Origin: Hexactinellida sp. DTS-2022
Lineage: Eukaryota; Porifera; Hexactinellida
DNA length: 64,000 nucleotides
Reading direction: 5' to 3'
Assembly: GCA_028753945.1 (NCBI GenBank)
Contig: JAPNXP010000008.1
Coordinates: 1,178,001 to 1,242,000, forward strand
Numbering within the stretch: the first letter of the stretch is position 1; each line of letters starts with the position of its first letter. Below, piece after piece: positions 36,825 through 46,674 of the stretch. The position numbers and the translations under genes were made by a program. Under the pieces are notes generated by a model that worked only from the letters and a program-made list of their open reading frames with translations, was not told the origin of the DNA and did not search any database.

Positions 36825-37300
36825 TTTTGTTATGAGAGTTCTTTCTCAATTTCAAATACAAGCTGTGTCTCTTGACAGGCTTGTTACACGGGTAAACCTT
36901 CTTACAGATCGAACCCCAAATAGAACTAGGCGAACTGTAGCTGACAGACAGGGACTGTGTCAATTGTTCAAATGTTAGTGTTGTGGAGAGGAGTGCGTCG
37001 ATAATAGAGTTTATCTCTGCTGGTAGTAGTTCTAAAAAATAACAATAAAGGCTATCCTTATTCAAAACGTATATCAATCAAATTACCTTGTTTGTGACGA
37101 GTATCTTGAGTTGGGGTGATAGGCCCCGAATTGATCTCGATGCCGCCAATGACGAGTAGAATAGCTATTATACAAGCAATAAGAGCCGAGATCTGTGAAA
37201 CAGATGAATCAATTTGGTCTGTTGTTGATATATTATGGTTATTGCATTTGCGGCTACAATGTAAACCAATGAGAGCACGCCACAATTCAATAGAAATCAT

Positions 37301-37879
37301 TGACGCAGAACAATGAAGAAATTAATCAAGAAAGAATTGTAGAAGAGAACTAAAATTCAAGAAATAGGGGAAGAAGAAATAGAAGTAGAAGAAGAAAAGT
37401 GAAAAGATTGATAAAGATAAAAAAATTATGAAAACAAATAGTGTAAGTTGGAAATCTATTTCTATTCTTAGGAAAAACTTATATATTCTAAGAATAGCCT
37501 ATAGGCGCACAGCTAAATTCCTTTTAAAATGTGTAAGTGGAATTAACGTTGTGCGACGCAAATTCGACTTGTGAGAAATTACTGTTTAGGTATAGGTGTA
37601 TAGTTATTATGAGCTTGCCGCTTACAACTTGTAGCATGAAAATTTAGTTAATTAATGTTTTCCACGAAAAAAAGATTCTGAAAGAAATGACTAGCGACCC
37701 CTGTTTTTTTCCGGGGGATTGAATAATATTATATCAGATAAAGTACTTGTAAAGTTTGAATCGATTCTGATTGTATTTTCTCTCGGAAAATTGAGCTCAA
37801 AGTTTGAAAAGAGAAAACGATAAAAACAGAGATTTATACCATTAAAAAAATACTTATTTGTCTGTTATATAGGGAATAT
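37301..37879. other. Unassigned stretch with a purine-rich tract
   Basis: 37313-37420 is a GAAGAA/AGAAAT-rich purine tract. The remainder is AT-rich with no coding signal. Confidence 0.4.
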
Positions 37880-38363
37880 TCGAGAATCTAATGGCATTGA
37901 GGTAAACCTCCGTGTCTCCTCTAACGAATGATACCAAAATAAATTAGATTCAGTTTGATATTGGATAGGAATTGACACTTTGAACTAACCCTACTCAATT
38001 TACTTTCCAAAATTATACTTCCACTCATTTTCTAATATTCAAGTTTGAATGTTTATAACTCAAATTTTTTGGGAAATTTTAAATAAAATTTAAATCACAT
38101 AAACCTCCATTTCTCCAAAGTATGATTACAAATTTTCAGAATTGTAAACAAATTTTGAGATAGTGATGTTTTATGAAATACCAACCCTGAATTGTATGAT
38201 AAAAATAACTAACTGAAAACTCTTTTTTAAAAAAATACATCATATTTCAGTAAACCTCCGTATCTCCTCTCTCCAATGATAGTAAATTTATTCAAATCTG
38301 ATAACTAAAAGTGAGTCAAATATGTGACTGAAGTGTCGAATACTAAGCCAACTTCACACTCGT
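37880..38363. mobile_element. Isolated right terminus of a MULE/OTU-family element
   Basis: It ends GAATACTAAGCCAACTTCAC then ACTCGT at 38363, identical to the right terminus of the 48157-53736 element. Subterminal repeats with CTCC...CTCCTCT and AATGATACCAAA-like motifs recur about every 150 bp (37905, 38105, 38253), as in that element. The matching left end was not found in the window. Confidence 0.65.
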
Positions 38364-38955
38364 AATTTCTTCGAAGTTTCGATTGCCTTTCGATAGTGTA
38401 TGTCCATGCTCCACGAGTTCGCGTTTCACTCCCTGGATCAAATCTCTCCCTTGTTCGCCGTCGAGATTGTCGTCGATTTCTCTGAGTTTGTTTTTGACTT
38501 TAGACTGGACATCTCTTGGCAGTTGAGATGCCAAAATAGAAGCTAAGAATTTCATTCCCGTCACAGCTTGGGCAGCTTTTCTTTTTGCGACGTAGAAGAA
38601 ATCGTCTATCTCTTGCCCCGGCTCCCCCTGCAACTTCCCGAGTTGTTGCATAGTTATGAATGCATCGACAGGTGAGTCGAGTGTCTTCTCTAGACATTCT
38701 AGTGCATTATCCAGGTTATCAGCATTCTTAACTAGATCTTTCATTAACTCCCTTTCAGCTGGTCTCCTATTGATATACTCAGGGAGTAGTTGGATTGATC
38801 GTATCTGTCCATTTTCTTCTGCTAATATGTTTGTGACAGCTGCTTTAAAAAGGTGTCTCCAGTCAGCGTTCACCTTCGTGGAGGAGGGGATTAGACAATT
38901 GTCCAGCCATTCAGCAATCGGTAGTATTGTGGATTATCGAGTTAATTAGTATTTA
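38364..38955 (-). mobile_element. LTR-retroelement gag-like fossil
   Basis: The minus strand encodes an alpha-helical Gag-like segment, including IAEWLDNCLI, LPEYINRRPAERELM, LQGEPGQEIDDFF and FLASILASQLPRDVQ, which fits the capsid region of Ty3-type Gag proteins. The frame runs into the MULE/OTU terminus at 38363, so the MULE end landed in gag. No LTR was recognised beside it. It is a fragment. Confidence 0.6.
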
Positions 38956-39042
38956 ATGTTACGAACTAAGTGAAGTGTAATAAAGTAAGTTGTAATGAAA
39001 TACTAATTAACTTCGATGACTATACTTAATGAGTACCCTAAC

Positions 39043-39954
39043 CAGTGATGTGCTCCGTTACTAAATCTTCCGTTACTCCGTTACCGTTACTTTATTTCTC
39101 CCTTACCGTTACTTTATTTCTTCCGTTACCGTTACTTTAACTCTTCCGTTACCGTTACTTCCCCCCCCCCCCTTACGATTACTTTATTTCTTCCGTTACC
39201 GTTAAGCCGTTACATTTAATCAGTTAAGGTTAGCTTAATGTAACGGGCGGTAACTGATTAAAAGTAACGAAGTAACGGACTAAAGATAACGATGTATCAG
39301 TGCGTTAATGTAATTAAAGATAACAGTAATTAATTAAAAGTAACGGAATAACGGAATAACGGAGTAACGAAATAACGGACTAACGGAGTAACGGAGTAAC
39401 GGAATAACGGAATAACGGAATAACGGAGTAACGGAATAACGGAATAACGGAGAAACGGAGTAACGCAGTAACGGAGTAACGTAATAATGGAGTAACGGTA
39501 ATGGAAAAGTTTAACATTGGAACGGTAAGAGAGCAACGGTAATGGAATGGTAAGAGTGACTGAGTAAAGATAAATGTAAATGATTTTCCTTACCCTTTTT
39601 TCTCCCGTTACCGTTACTTCTTTTCTTCCTTTACCGTTACTTTTTTCCTTTACCGTTACTTTACTTCCGTTACCGTTACTTTTTTCCGTTACCGTTACTT
39701 TTTTTCCGTTACCGTACTTTTTTTCTTCCGTTACCGTTACTTTTTTTCTCCCGTTACCGTTACTTTTTCCGTTACCGTTACCGTTACCGTTACCGTTACC
39801 GTTACCGTTACCGTTACCGTTACCGTTACCGTTACCGTTACCGTTACCGTTACCGTTACCGTTACCGTTACCGTTACCGTTACCGTTACCGTTACCGTTA
39901 CCGTTACCGTTACCGTTACCGTTACTCCGTTACTAGTAACGGAGCACATCACTG
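39043..39954. mobile_element. hAT-type MITE made largely of ACCGTT-like repeats
   Basis: Ends CAGTGATGTGCTCCGTTACT and the exact complement (39935-39954), with a perfect 8-bp target duplication ACCCTAAC at 39035-39042 and 39955-39962, diagnostic of hAT. The interior consists of degenerate TTACCG/CGGTAA units in both orientations and one pure hexamer run. Non-coding. Confidence 0.95.
39769..39926 (+). repeat. (CCGTTA)n hexamer microsatellite, ~26 units
   Basis: A pure CCGTTA run of about 158 bp, grown from the terminal CCGTTAC motif of the hAT MITE. Long Leu-Pro and Thr-Val reading frames here are artefacts. Confidence 0.95.
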
Positions 39955-39989
39955 ACCCTAACCAGTAGCGACTAAGTATTAATTAATAA

Positions 39990-40540
39990 GTATGTTCGCT
40001 AAGGTTGGCTAATAATAAGCTGCTACTTATCATAACATTATCCACGGTGAGTTGTGTTGAGTCAACAAATTCCTTATATTATTTAATTTAATTTAATCCA
40101 ATGTATAGTAATACTGCATCCAATAGAAACCACCTGTAATTTATAAGTTAAATCAATATATTTATCGCATGTTGAATCAATAGAGTAAGATTTAGCAAGT
40201 TAAATCAATATAGTTATTACAGGTTCAAACAATAGAATTAGATTCAATCCAATTATTACAAGTTGAAACATTGGTAATTGATTTAACAGTTTTAGTGAAT
40301 CTGAAGTGTGAGGAAACACAGGAGACCCTCTAGCCCAATTATGACACAAACAAAGCTCAATATTTATTATTTCATGTTATGACGCATAATTAGATTAAAT
40401 AGGTGCTAAAATTATATGATCAAAATTCGTAACCCCAGGTGCAAATTAGACTGTGACTCCGCACCTGCATGCCAGCCAAGTTTCAGCCCTCAATGCCAAA
40501 AGTTACCCCTATATGCCAAAAATCATATTTGGAAACCGTC
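39990..40540 (+). repeat. Solo fragment of the array repeat family
   Basis: It contains TTATCCACGGTGAGTTG, GTAACCCCAGGTGCAAATTA and CATGCCAGCCAAGTTTCAGC in the same order as array units. It ends with a GCCAAAAGTTA / TATATGCCAAAAATCA segment also present at 34139-34184. So the family occurs outside the array too. Confidence 0.75.
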
Positions 40541-40594
40541 CAGTTTCTTCAATCAACTCGGAACATACAAACAAATATATATACATATATATAT

Positions 40595-41023
40595 AGGGCT
40601 GAAACGAATATACCGAATATTCGAATATTCGTTCGAAATGATTGAACGAATATTCGTTCGTTTGCAAACGAATATTCGTTACGAAACGAATATTCGTTTG
40701 GACGAATATTAGATTGAAACGGATATTCGTTAACTAATTTTGGACAACAACAAGACTTTTGTATAGCTTAGAGATATCGTACTATAAATTCCCACTTAAA
40801 CTAGCTGATTATTAGTTAACTTGTCCGCCCACCGTTACTTGTGTATAATACACTTTGTAACTATTATTATACCATTCTAACATTATTTAAAACCTATTTT
40901 CCAATGTATTTTGTCTCTAGAAATTGTTTTAATGCTTAGTCATCCAAACGAACGAATATTCGAATTTTCGTTCGTTTAGAAAAAGGTTCGTTCGTTACAT
41001 TTCGAATATTCGTTTCAGCCCTA
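40595..41023. mobile_element. MITE, AGGGCTGAAACGAATA ends
   Basis: The inverted ends AGGGCTGAAACGAATAT / ATATTCGTTTCAGCCCT enclose many CGAATATTCG palindromes. About 429 bp, non-coding. The target duplication is unclear because the left flank is an (AT)n run. Confidence 0.75.
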
Positions 41024-42056
41024 TTATACCCACCCAGGCTTGTGATTTAATAGTATAGATTGATAGCTGGGAATTCATCAATTCGTATCATTGAAAATGA
41101 AATTGAAAACTCCTAGTAAAGTTATGAATGCTTTAATGTGATTTGATTAACAATTATATTTTTGGTTGGTTAAAATTCCTTTATTATTCACCCATGATTA
41201 TTGATAAAGTATTATAACGTGGGAAAAATAACTAAATCTAGTTTTACCCCAAGAAATTTATTAATGCAACAAATGTAAGCAGGTTAGATGTATACTGGGT
41301 GAGATTCTCGCAAGTGTAAGTACTCCTAGCATTCTTAGATATTTTTATAACGTAGTTCTATGTTTTTGAATATAGCTAGCTCACTAAATATCCTCCCAAC
41401 TATATACAACCCACTTATTGGAATTTTGAGAGCCTGGTTGAGTTCATAGGCTGTTGCCTGGTTGCTGGTTTTGCACTTAATATATGCTATACTATTTTTG
41501 AAATATTTTAGATTCTAGAAGGTAAGTAGGGTAAACATGCATGCATTACTATATGCATTACTATATGCCCATGCAATGTGCAAATTTTTACCTATCCAGC
41601 TTTTAAGTCATTAGAAATTTTTGCGGAAGGTTGCGGAACCCTACAGTTGATTTTATATAAATGCTAATAGACCCATGTATCTATTGGAACTTGAAAACGA
41701 TCTGGCCACGACTGGCCACTTTGAGTTCCGACACATTATAATGGGTTACTAGGTTGTCCGAATAGTTGAATTTAACCACTAATAATTCAAAGTTTAATAA
41801 TATTACGTCAAACTATAAGAATTCAGAAAAGTGTCTAATAATTCAATATTAGCATCAATCGCTCAGTTTTATAAGTTCTAGAATATGTTTGTTACGATTA
41901 TCCTATTTTTAATTGGATTCAAGCTACTTAAAAATTGACTCTAATTCCGGTGACTTCCCACTGTGTATAAATCACACTCCAACCGCGAAGCGGTTTATGT
42001 GTGGTTGTGTTCTGCCGCGAAGCGTCCTAGCAAGCTAAGCGCGCTAGTAATAATAA
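41024..42056. other. No gene recognised
   Basis: AT-rich sequence without coding signals, apart from GC-rich hairpins at 41983-42040 (ACCGCGAAGCGGTTT, GCCGCGAAGCG, CTAAGCGCGCTAG) of the type seen at 3436-3556. Confidence 0.5.
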
Positions 42057-42113
42057 TAAAGGCAGTAAGATTAGAACTGGCCCACTATGCTATAGTATAT
42101 TCGGCACAGTAAA
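42057..42113 (+). repeat. Palindrome-core minisatellite, solitary unit
   Basis: One unit (AAAGGCAGTAAGATTAGAAC to TTCGGCACAGTA) with two changes in the core, directly after the GC-rich hairpins. Confidence 0.85.
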
Positions 42114-42515
42114 AACTATTTCACTGTACCTCGGTTATTAAAATAACAGCATTTGTCAATGAATGAATAACAAATGAGGAATTCCATGTCAAATCAACCA
42201 GTCATTTCAATATGAAATATTTATCAATAAGATAGAAATAGAGTATGCTTCTAGCCAGTATTTTATTTTATAAAAAATATTAATAAGTTTTATCACATCA
42301 AAAGCGTTTAGAGGAACAAAAATGTGAATTACTCATTGGGAAGATATGGAAACCATAGTGAAATTTTCTACACAATGACTTAAGACTACATACAATAAAT
42401 TACCAAAAATAATATAGATCTGAAATATAAATTTATGTTCCACAATTGACAACTATGCTACCAAGAACGAGCTAGGATTCCTAAGAGTATTTACTGCAAT
42501 AGTTTCACTCTGCAT

Positions 42516-42642
42516 CAGGCTTTCATCCTGGAAAATTTTCCCCCACGCCTAGATTAAGTTTGAGCTCGCTCACACGCGCCTAAAATGCTCAATTTGTATT
42601 ACGTCTAATTTTGTATTACGTCTACGCCTAGATGAAACCCTG
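42516..42642. mobile_element. Small hAT MITE, CAGGCTTTCATCC family, copy 1
   Basis: 127 bp with a perfect 8-bp target duplication CTCTGCAT at 42508-42515 and 42643-42650. Ends CAGGCTTTCATCC / ATGAAACCCTG. Contains GAGCTCGCTCACACGCGCC. Confidence 0.95.
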
Positions 42643-42752
42643 CTCTGCATTCATCTGCCCTCTTTAAATTCAATGCAATATCATATTATCCTGGAATAGA
42701 CTAGGCTTTTAATTATTTCCCCAAGTTTAAGATTTAATTCAATAACCATGGG

Positions 42753-42937
42753 CAAGTTTTCATCCAGGCGTATGCAGCACGCCTGGAGGCGCGTGAATTT
42801 GGAAGGAAACAGTTCTAGGCGCGCGAAAATCGATAGATGCTTCCATAGACGTAATACAAAATGAGTAATTTAGGCGCGTGTGAGCGAGCTCAAACTAAAT
42901 CTAGGCGCGCGGGAAATTATGTCTGGATGAAAGCCTG
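42753..42937. mobile_element. Small hAT MITE, same family, copy 2 (inverted)
   Basis: 185 bp with a perfect 8-bp target duplication ACCATGGG at 42745-42752 and 42938-42945. Shares CGCGTGTGAGCGAGCTCAAA in inverse orientation with copy 1, so the pair could form a hairpin. Confidence 0.95.
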
Positions 42938-43466
42938 ACCATGGGTGAATACTAAACGATTGTTACCAACCAAAAATATATTTTATCATCACGAAACTAC
43001 TGTTTTGAGATTACATACATCATTTTTGTTGATGCAATTCGGTTTGTTGCTCTCATTAACCTATACGTCAATAATACTTCATTTGTGGCGACATGTGCCA
43101 AAATATTTATTTCTCCTAATCTGCCCTTTTTGCCCACTGTGCTAAAGTACCAAATGTTTCTGTTCATGCACTTTGGGGGGTAATACTTTATGATGCGAGT
43201 CTTATAGTGTTGTATTATCAAAATATTAGGGATTATGTAGTTAATGAGTAGGATGGGCGATTAGCCGGTTAACCGCGATTCCATTACGCTGAAATGGAAT
43301 CGTAACCGTATTATCAGAACGGTTAACCAACCCACCCTTTTTAGTAAATACCACGTTAACCTCTTCTGAGTGAATGGACACTTTAATATTATCCAATATT
43401 TAATATATAAAGATATAATTTTTCCTCCGTCCCAATCTTTTCGAAAAAATGGATGATAAACAAGTA

Positions 43467-43723
43467 CCATATTTCCCCGAATAAGCGCCCCGGCGCTTAT
43501 TGTTTTCGTGGGCCAAAATTATCGTGAAATTTGTGAAAAATCGAGAATATAATATTTAGGTCGGTTCTAATGGTTTCCACCAACAGTATACATACCGAAG
43601 TTGTCAAAATCAATGGAATTATATTACAGTGATCAATTAATGTGTATAAATTTTATCATACCAATGTCATTTTTATTGACCCTGCGCTTATTCAAGCCCC
43701 CGGCGCTTATTCGGGGAATACGG
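43467..43723. mobile_element. TA-flanked MITE, CC(A/G)TATTTCCCCGAATAA ends
   Basis: Inverted ends CCATATTTCCCCGAATAAGC / GCTTATTCGGGGAATACGG are flanked by TA (43465-43466, 43724-43725). 257 bp, non-coding, related in its ends to the element at 28161. A separate short palindrome with GGTTAACCGCGATTCCATT lies just upstream at 43268-43330. Confidence 0.85.
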
Positions 43724-43725
43724 TA

Positions 43726-45188
43726 ATTTATTTTGTGGCCTAATACTTCTGACTTGTACCTAAATACATTTTGCCGCTGATGTACCTTTATTTCCCACTG
43801 TGTTCACCATTCCTGTATGTATTATCTGCATACAATATTCCAGCTCGCATATATTATGTTATTATTAATCTCTCGCTTTTACATGACCGATCAATCGGTC
43901 ATGTAAAATTATGAAAATGTGACTTTATAATGGAGACACTGATAAATCCCGAAACCAAACAACTATTAGATAAAGGAATTGTTGTTGCATGACCATTTTC
44001 AACAGCAATTCCTTCAAAGTAGAGATTATACGATCGATTTTTGAAATTAAAATGACAGGCCTACTTGATGGAGCGGGTGTGCATCATACCACCTTTGCAT
44101 TGCACCTGAAAAAGAAATCAACAGTTTCGAGTGGGCGAGATCAGGATAATTATATAATTAATAGATATGTTGCAGTTCAAATGCGTTTGGCGCAATGCAA
44201 TTCCGCCAATTGCGTTCTTAATCACTCACTGTTAACAACGAGGCAATTATTCCTAAAATTCCAAGATATTACGTATACGTATGAATTCATTTTTCTTAAC
44301 TCAATATTCGTACCTAAATACATTCCCGTTGCACTATTCCCTTGAGTGGCTATTATATACAATTTCCATTCTATTTTGATCAACCAAATAGTGTTATTCG
44401 GTTGCCCGAATACTACGTACTATTTGGTCGACCGAACCTATTCGGTTCCCTACCAAATACTATATAATAATTTGGAAAATACATTTGGTCCAATCGAATA
44501 TTCAACTATTCGGTTGCAACATTTACAAAATAATTGTCTAACCTTAAGTGGTTTATTCTTTAATAAGGCGGGAGACTGAGTGTACCATGGGTTGATGGGT
44601 CAGATGGTCTCATTTCAATCTAACTACTTTTGGACTCTCTAGGATGCATTGAGATAATCTAAAATATATTATCCATAGCTAAGTTGCTACTACTTACTGT
44701 ATTCAAGAATCAAAATACATATTCATAACCTCAAATTTTCCATAATGTATACGTACTATATAATGATGATCAGAATAATGTTTAATAAGCCAAATTGCGA
44801 CTTTTAACTTAATTTTATAAATATACATTTAACATTGTTTTAATCTTAGCCAACCAACTGGTCCGCCCATGACCAGGCCACTTTTAGGTGCTGTAATTAA
44901 ATTACATTGGAGAATCCAGTTTTGGCCTGACTTTTAGATCCGTGTTACGCACCTGAACTATAATATCTGACAGGGCAACTAATTTGACTTAAATTTCTCA
45001 ACTTTTATACATTTTATTTACTTTATAATTGCTAACTATCTATGAATCACTTTAATTCCGCCATAAGAAGTATTTATTGATTGAATAATAATTATATGAT
45101 CCGATATCACGATAAACAATATTAGAAGGAGTTTTAGATTTCTGCTAAAAGGGCTATAGAAAATATTTGGCATTGGTACATACTAGTG

Positions 45189-45220
<32 letters not shown>

Positions 45221-45489
45221 TGACATGGGTGTAGAATTGATCTTAAAATCATAAAAATCTGCGGGGGGCGAGATAAAATATTTCTAATAACGATTTTTTA
45301 ATTGATTTAATATCTAAAAAGCTGAGTTACCTAATGTTTATGCAGTACAGCCTCGATTTCCGAACTCGTTGGAACCGATTAAAATTGTTCGGATAATTTA
45401 CAATTCACAAAGAACCAGTTATGTTTTAGAAAAACACCTTCATTCAAATGGTTTTGTTTTAACAAGAATTGTCCCCCCTGCCAAAGTGG
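43726..45489. other. No gene recognised; EATTCGG-type repeats and (TA)n
   Basis: Frames of about 118 and 77 codons at 43989-44579 show no domain and unlikely composition. 44380-44520 contains ATTCGGTTGCCCGAATA motifs related to the MITE at 45565. A (TA)n run occupies 45189-45210. Confidence 0.5.
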
Positions 45490-46240
45490 TCCCGGGGGAC
45501 CAGTTTTGTAAATATCCATGGTACTGAACAAAACTGGTCCCCCCTACTACTAATTACTTAATAGCAAGGTTGCCACCGAATACTGATTTATTTGGTTGAA
45601 CCGAATATTATTCGCGAATAGTTGATATTCGGTAGCCAACATGATATCATTATTCGGTATTCGGTTGCCCGACCGAATATCATTATTCGGTATTCGGTTG
45701 CCCTAACGAATATCATTATTCGGTATTCGGTCTCCCGAGCGAATATAATCAGTATTCATTTTAGTTTTCCCATCCGAATATTCTAATTACGTGTATTCGT
45801 ATTCGGTTAGGGCAAACAAAGATTATCGGTATTCTTATTCGTTCTACCAAACGATTATCATCAGTATTCGTATTTGGTTGACTTAACCAAATATTATCAT
45901 TATCAGTATTCGGTTGAAGCAACCGAATATCAGTATCAGTATTCGGTAGGGGAACTATTCATGAATACTGAGATTCGGTTCTAGCGGTTTCAACCTTGCT
46001 TAATACTAAGTTAATAGTAATTGTTATGTATTAGTGATTACTTAGTTTTGTCAAATATCCATGGTACTGAACAAAACTGGTCCCCCTTACTACTAATTAC
46101 TTAATAGTAATTGTTATGTATTAGTGATTACTTAAAAGTAAATATTATGGCTGTTTCCTACTTTTATTTGGTATTTTCTACGTATTTGTTCATAATATTG
46201 TAATATTTTGATAAATCTGGTCCCCCACTACTGATTGCTT
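45490..46240. repeat. GGGGGACCAGTTTTG repeat family, copy 1
   Basis: It carries CCCGGGGGACCAGTTTTG, ATCCATGGTACTGAACAAAA and CTGGTCCCCC(C/T)ACTACT repeated, then GTTATGTATTAGTGATTACT. The same sequence occurs inverted at 55140-55990. A hAT MITE (45565-45998) is inserted, and the flanking CTTAATA segment is also duplicated locally (46020-46130). Confidence 0.75.
45565..45998. mobile_element. hAT-like MITE rich in TATTCGGT
   Basis: Ends CAAGGTTGCCACCGAATA / GGTTTCAACCTTG with 8-bp flanks CTTAATAG (45557-45564) and CTTAATAC (45999-46006), 7 of 8 matching. Interior of ATTCGGTTGCCC units. Non-coding. Confidence 0.85.
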
Positions 46241-46674
46241 AATTAATTGCTCTATTCTTCCTAGCTAATTTAGATTTGAGGGTATTTTGGGACAGACTCG
46301 GATAGCTAAAAATTTCGAACAAATTAGCACCTAAACGGGAGTCTGAGGTAATTGTCATCCTATTTCAATTCTCAACAATTCATATAATTTGCCAGTGCTC
46401 AACCAATATGATTCATACCACAGCTCCCCCTCCCTATTATCAAGTTTCATGAAATAGTTAAGTGTTGATTATTAAACAAAACACGTATAATTTACTAAAT
46501 TCAATGTTTTTGAAATTCTAACTACAGTATTGGAGGATTAAACAACACATAATCATAATACTACTCTCTAGGATTAGAGATTGCATGGACGATAGTATTT
46601 ATTCGACCAATAAAATTTACGTCCTTGCCCATTAATCTTGTCAGTTTTGGCCATTCCATACCATCCTAAGCGTA

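Larger units (their letters stand above)
34200..37300 (-). pseudogene. Older MULE/OTU-family gene copy (C2), N-terminal half
   Basis: It reads on -. 37300-37058 is an N-terminal piece with a hydrophobic stretch (LIACIIAILLVIGG) followed by IEINSGP, which resembles a degenerate 2A-like or NPGP motif. A short intron with a GTAATT donor and TTTTTTAG acceptor (about 37029-37090) leads to 37028-36830. The gene is then split by RAG-like element B and resumes at 35017-34834, 34764-34462 and 34461-34279. Pieces such as SIWGSICKKVYP, ASLVTSIILKEV, ECQLWVDGAMFYG and FLQFEETCYFDECF align with the 48157-53736 element (SVWGKLSKELYG, TSLVTSVVIRSI, ESKLWLDGCKYFD, FLQFVELSHIDECE). The DDE and OTU parts are missing. 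Confidence 0.7.

Noticed and set aside
39769-39926. Interstitial telomere
   Set aside because: The hexamer CCGTTA is not a usual animal telomere unit, and it lies inside a hAT MITE with a clear 8-bp target duplication.
39580-39952. Leu-Pro and Thr-Val repeat proteins
   Set aside because: Produced by the CCGTTA hexamer array.
43989-44579. Possible small genes (118 and 77 codons)
   Set aside because: No domain, no splice context, and overlap with ATTCGG repeat sequence; length is not remarkable for this composition.
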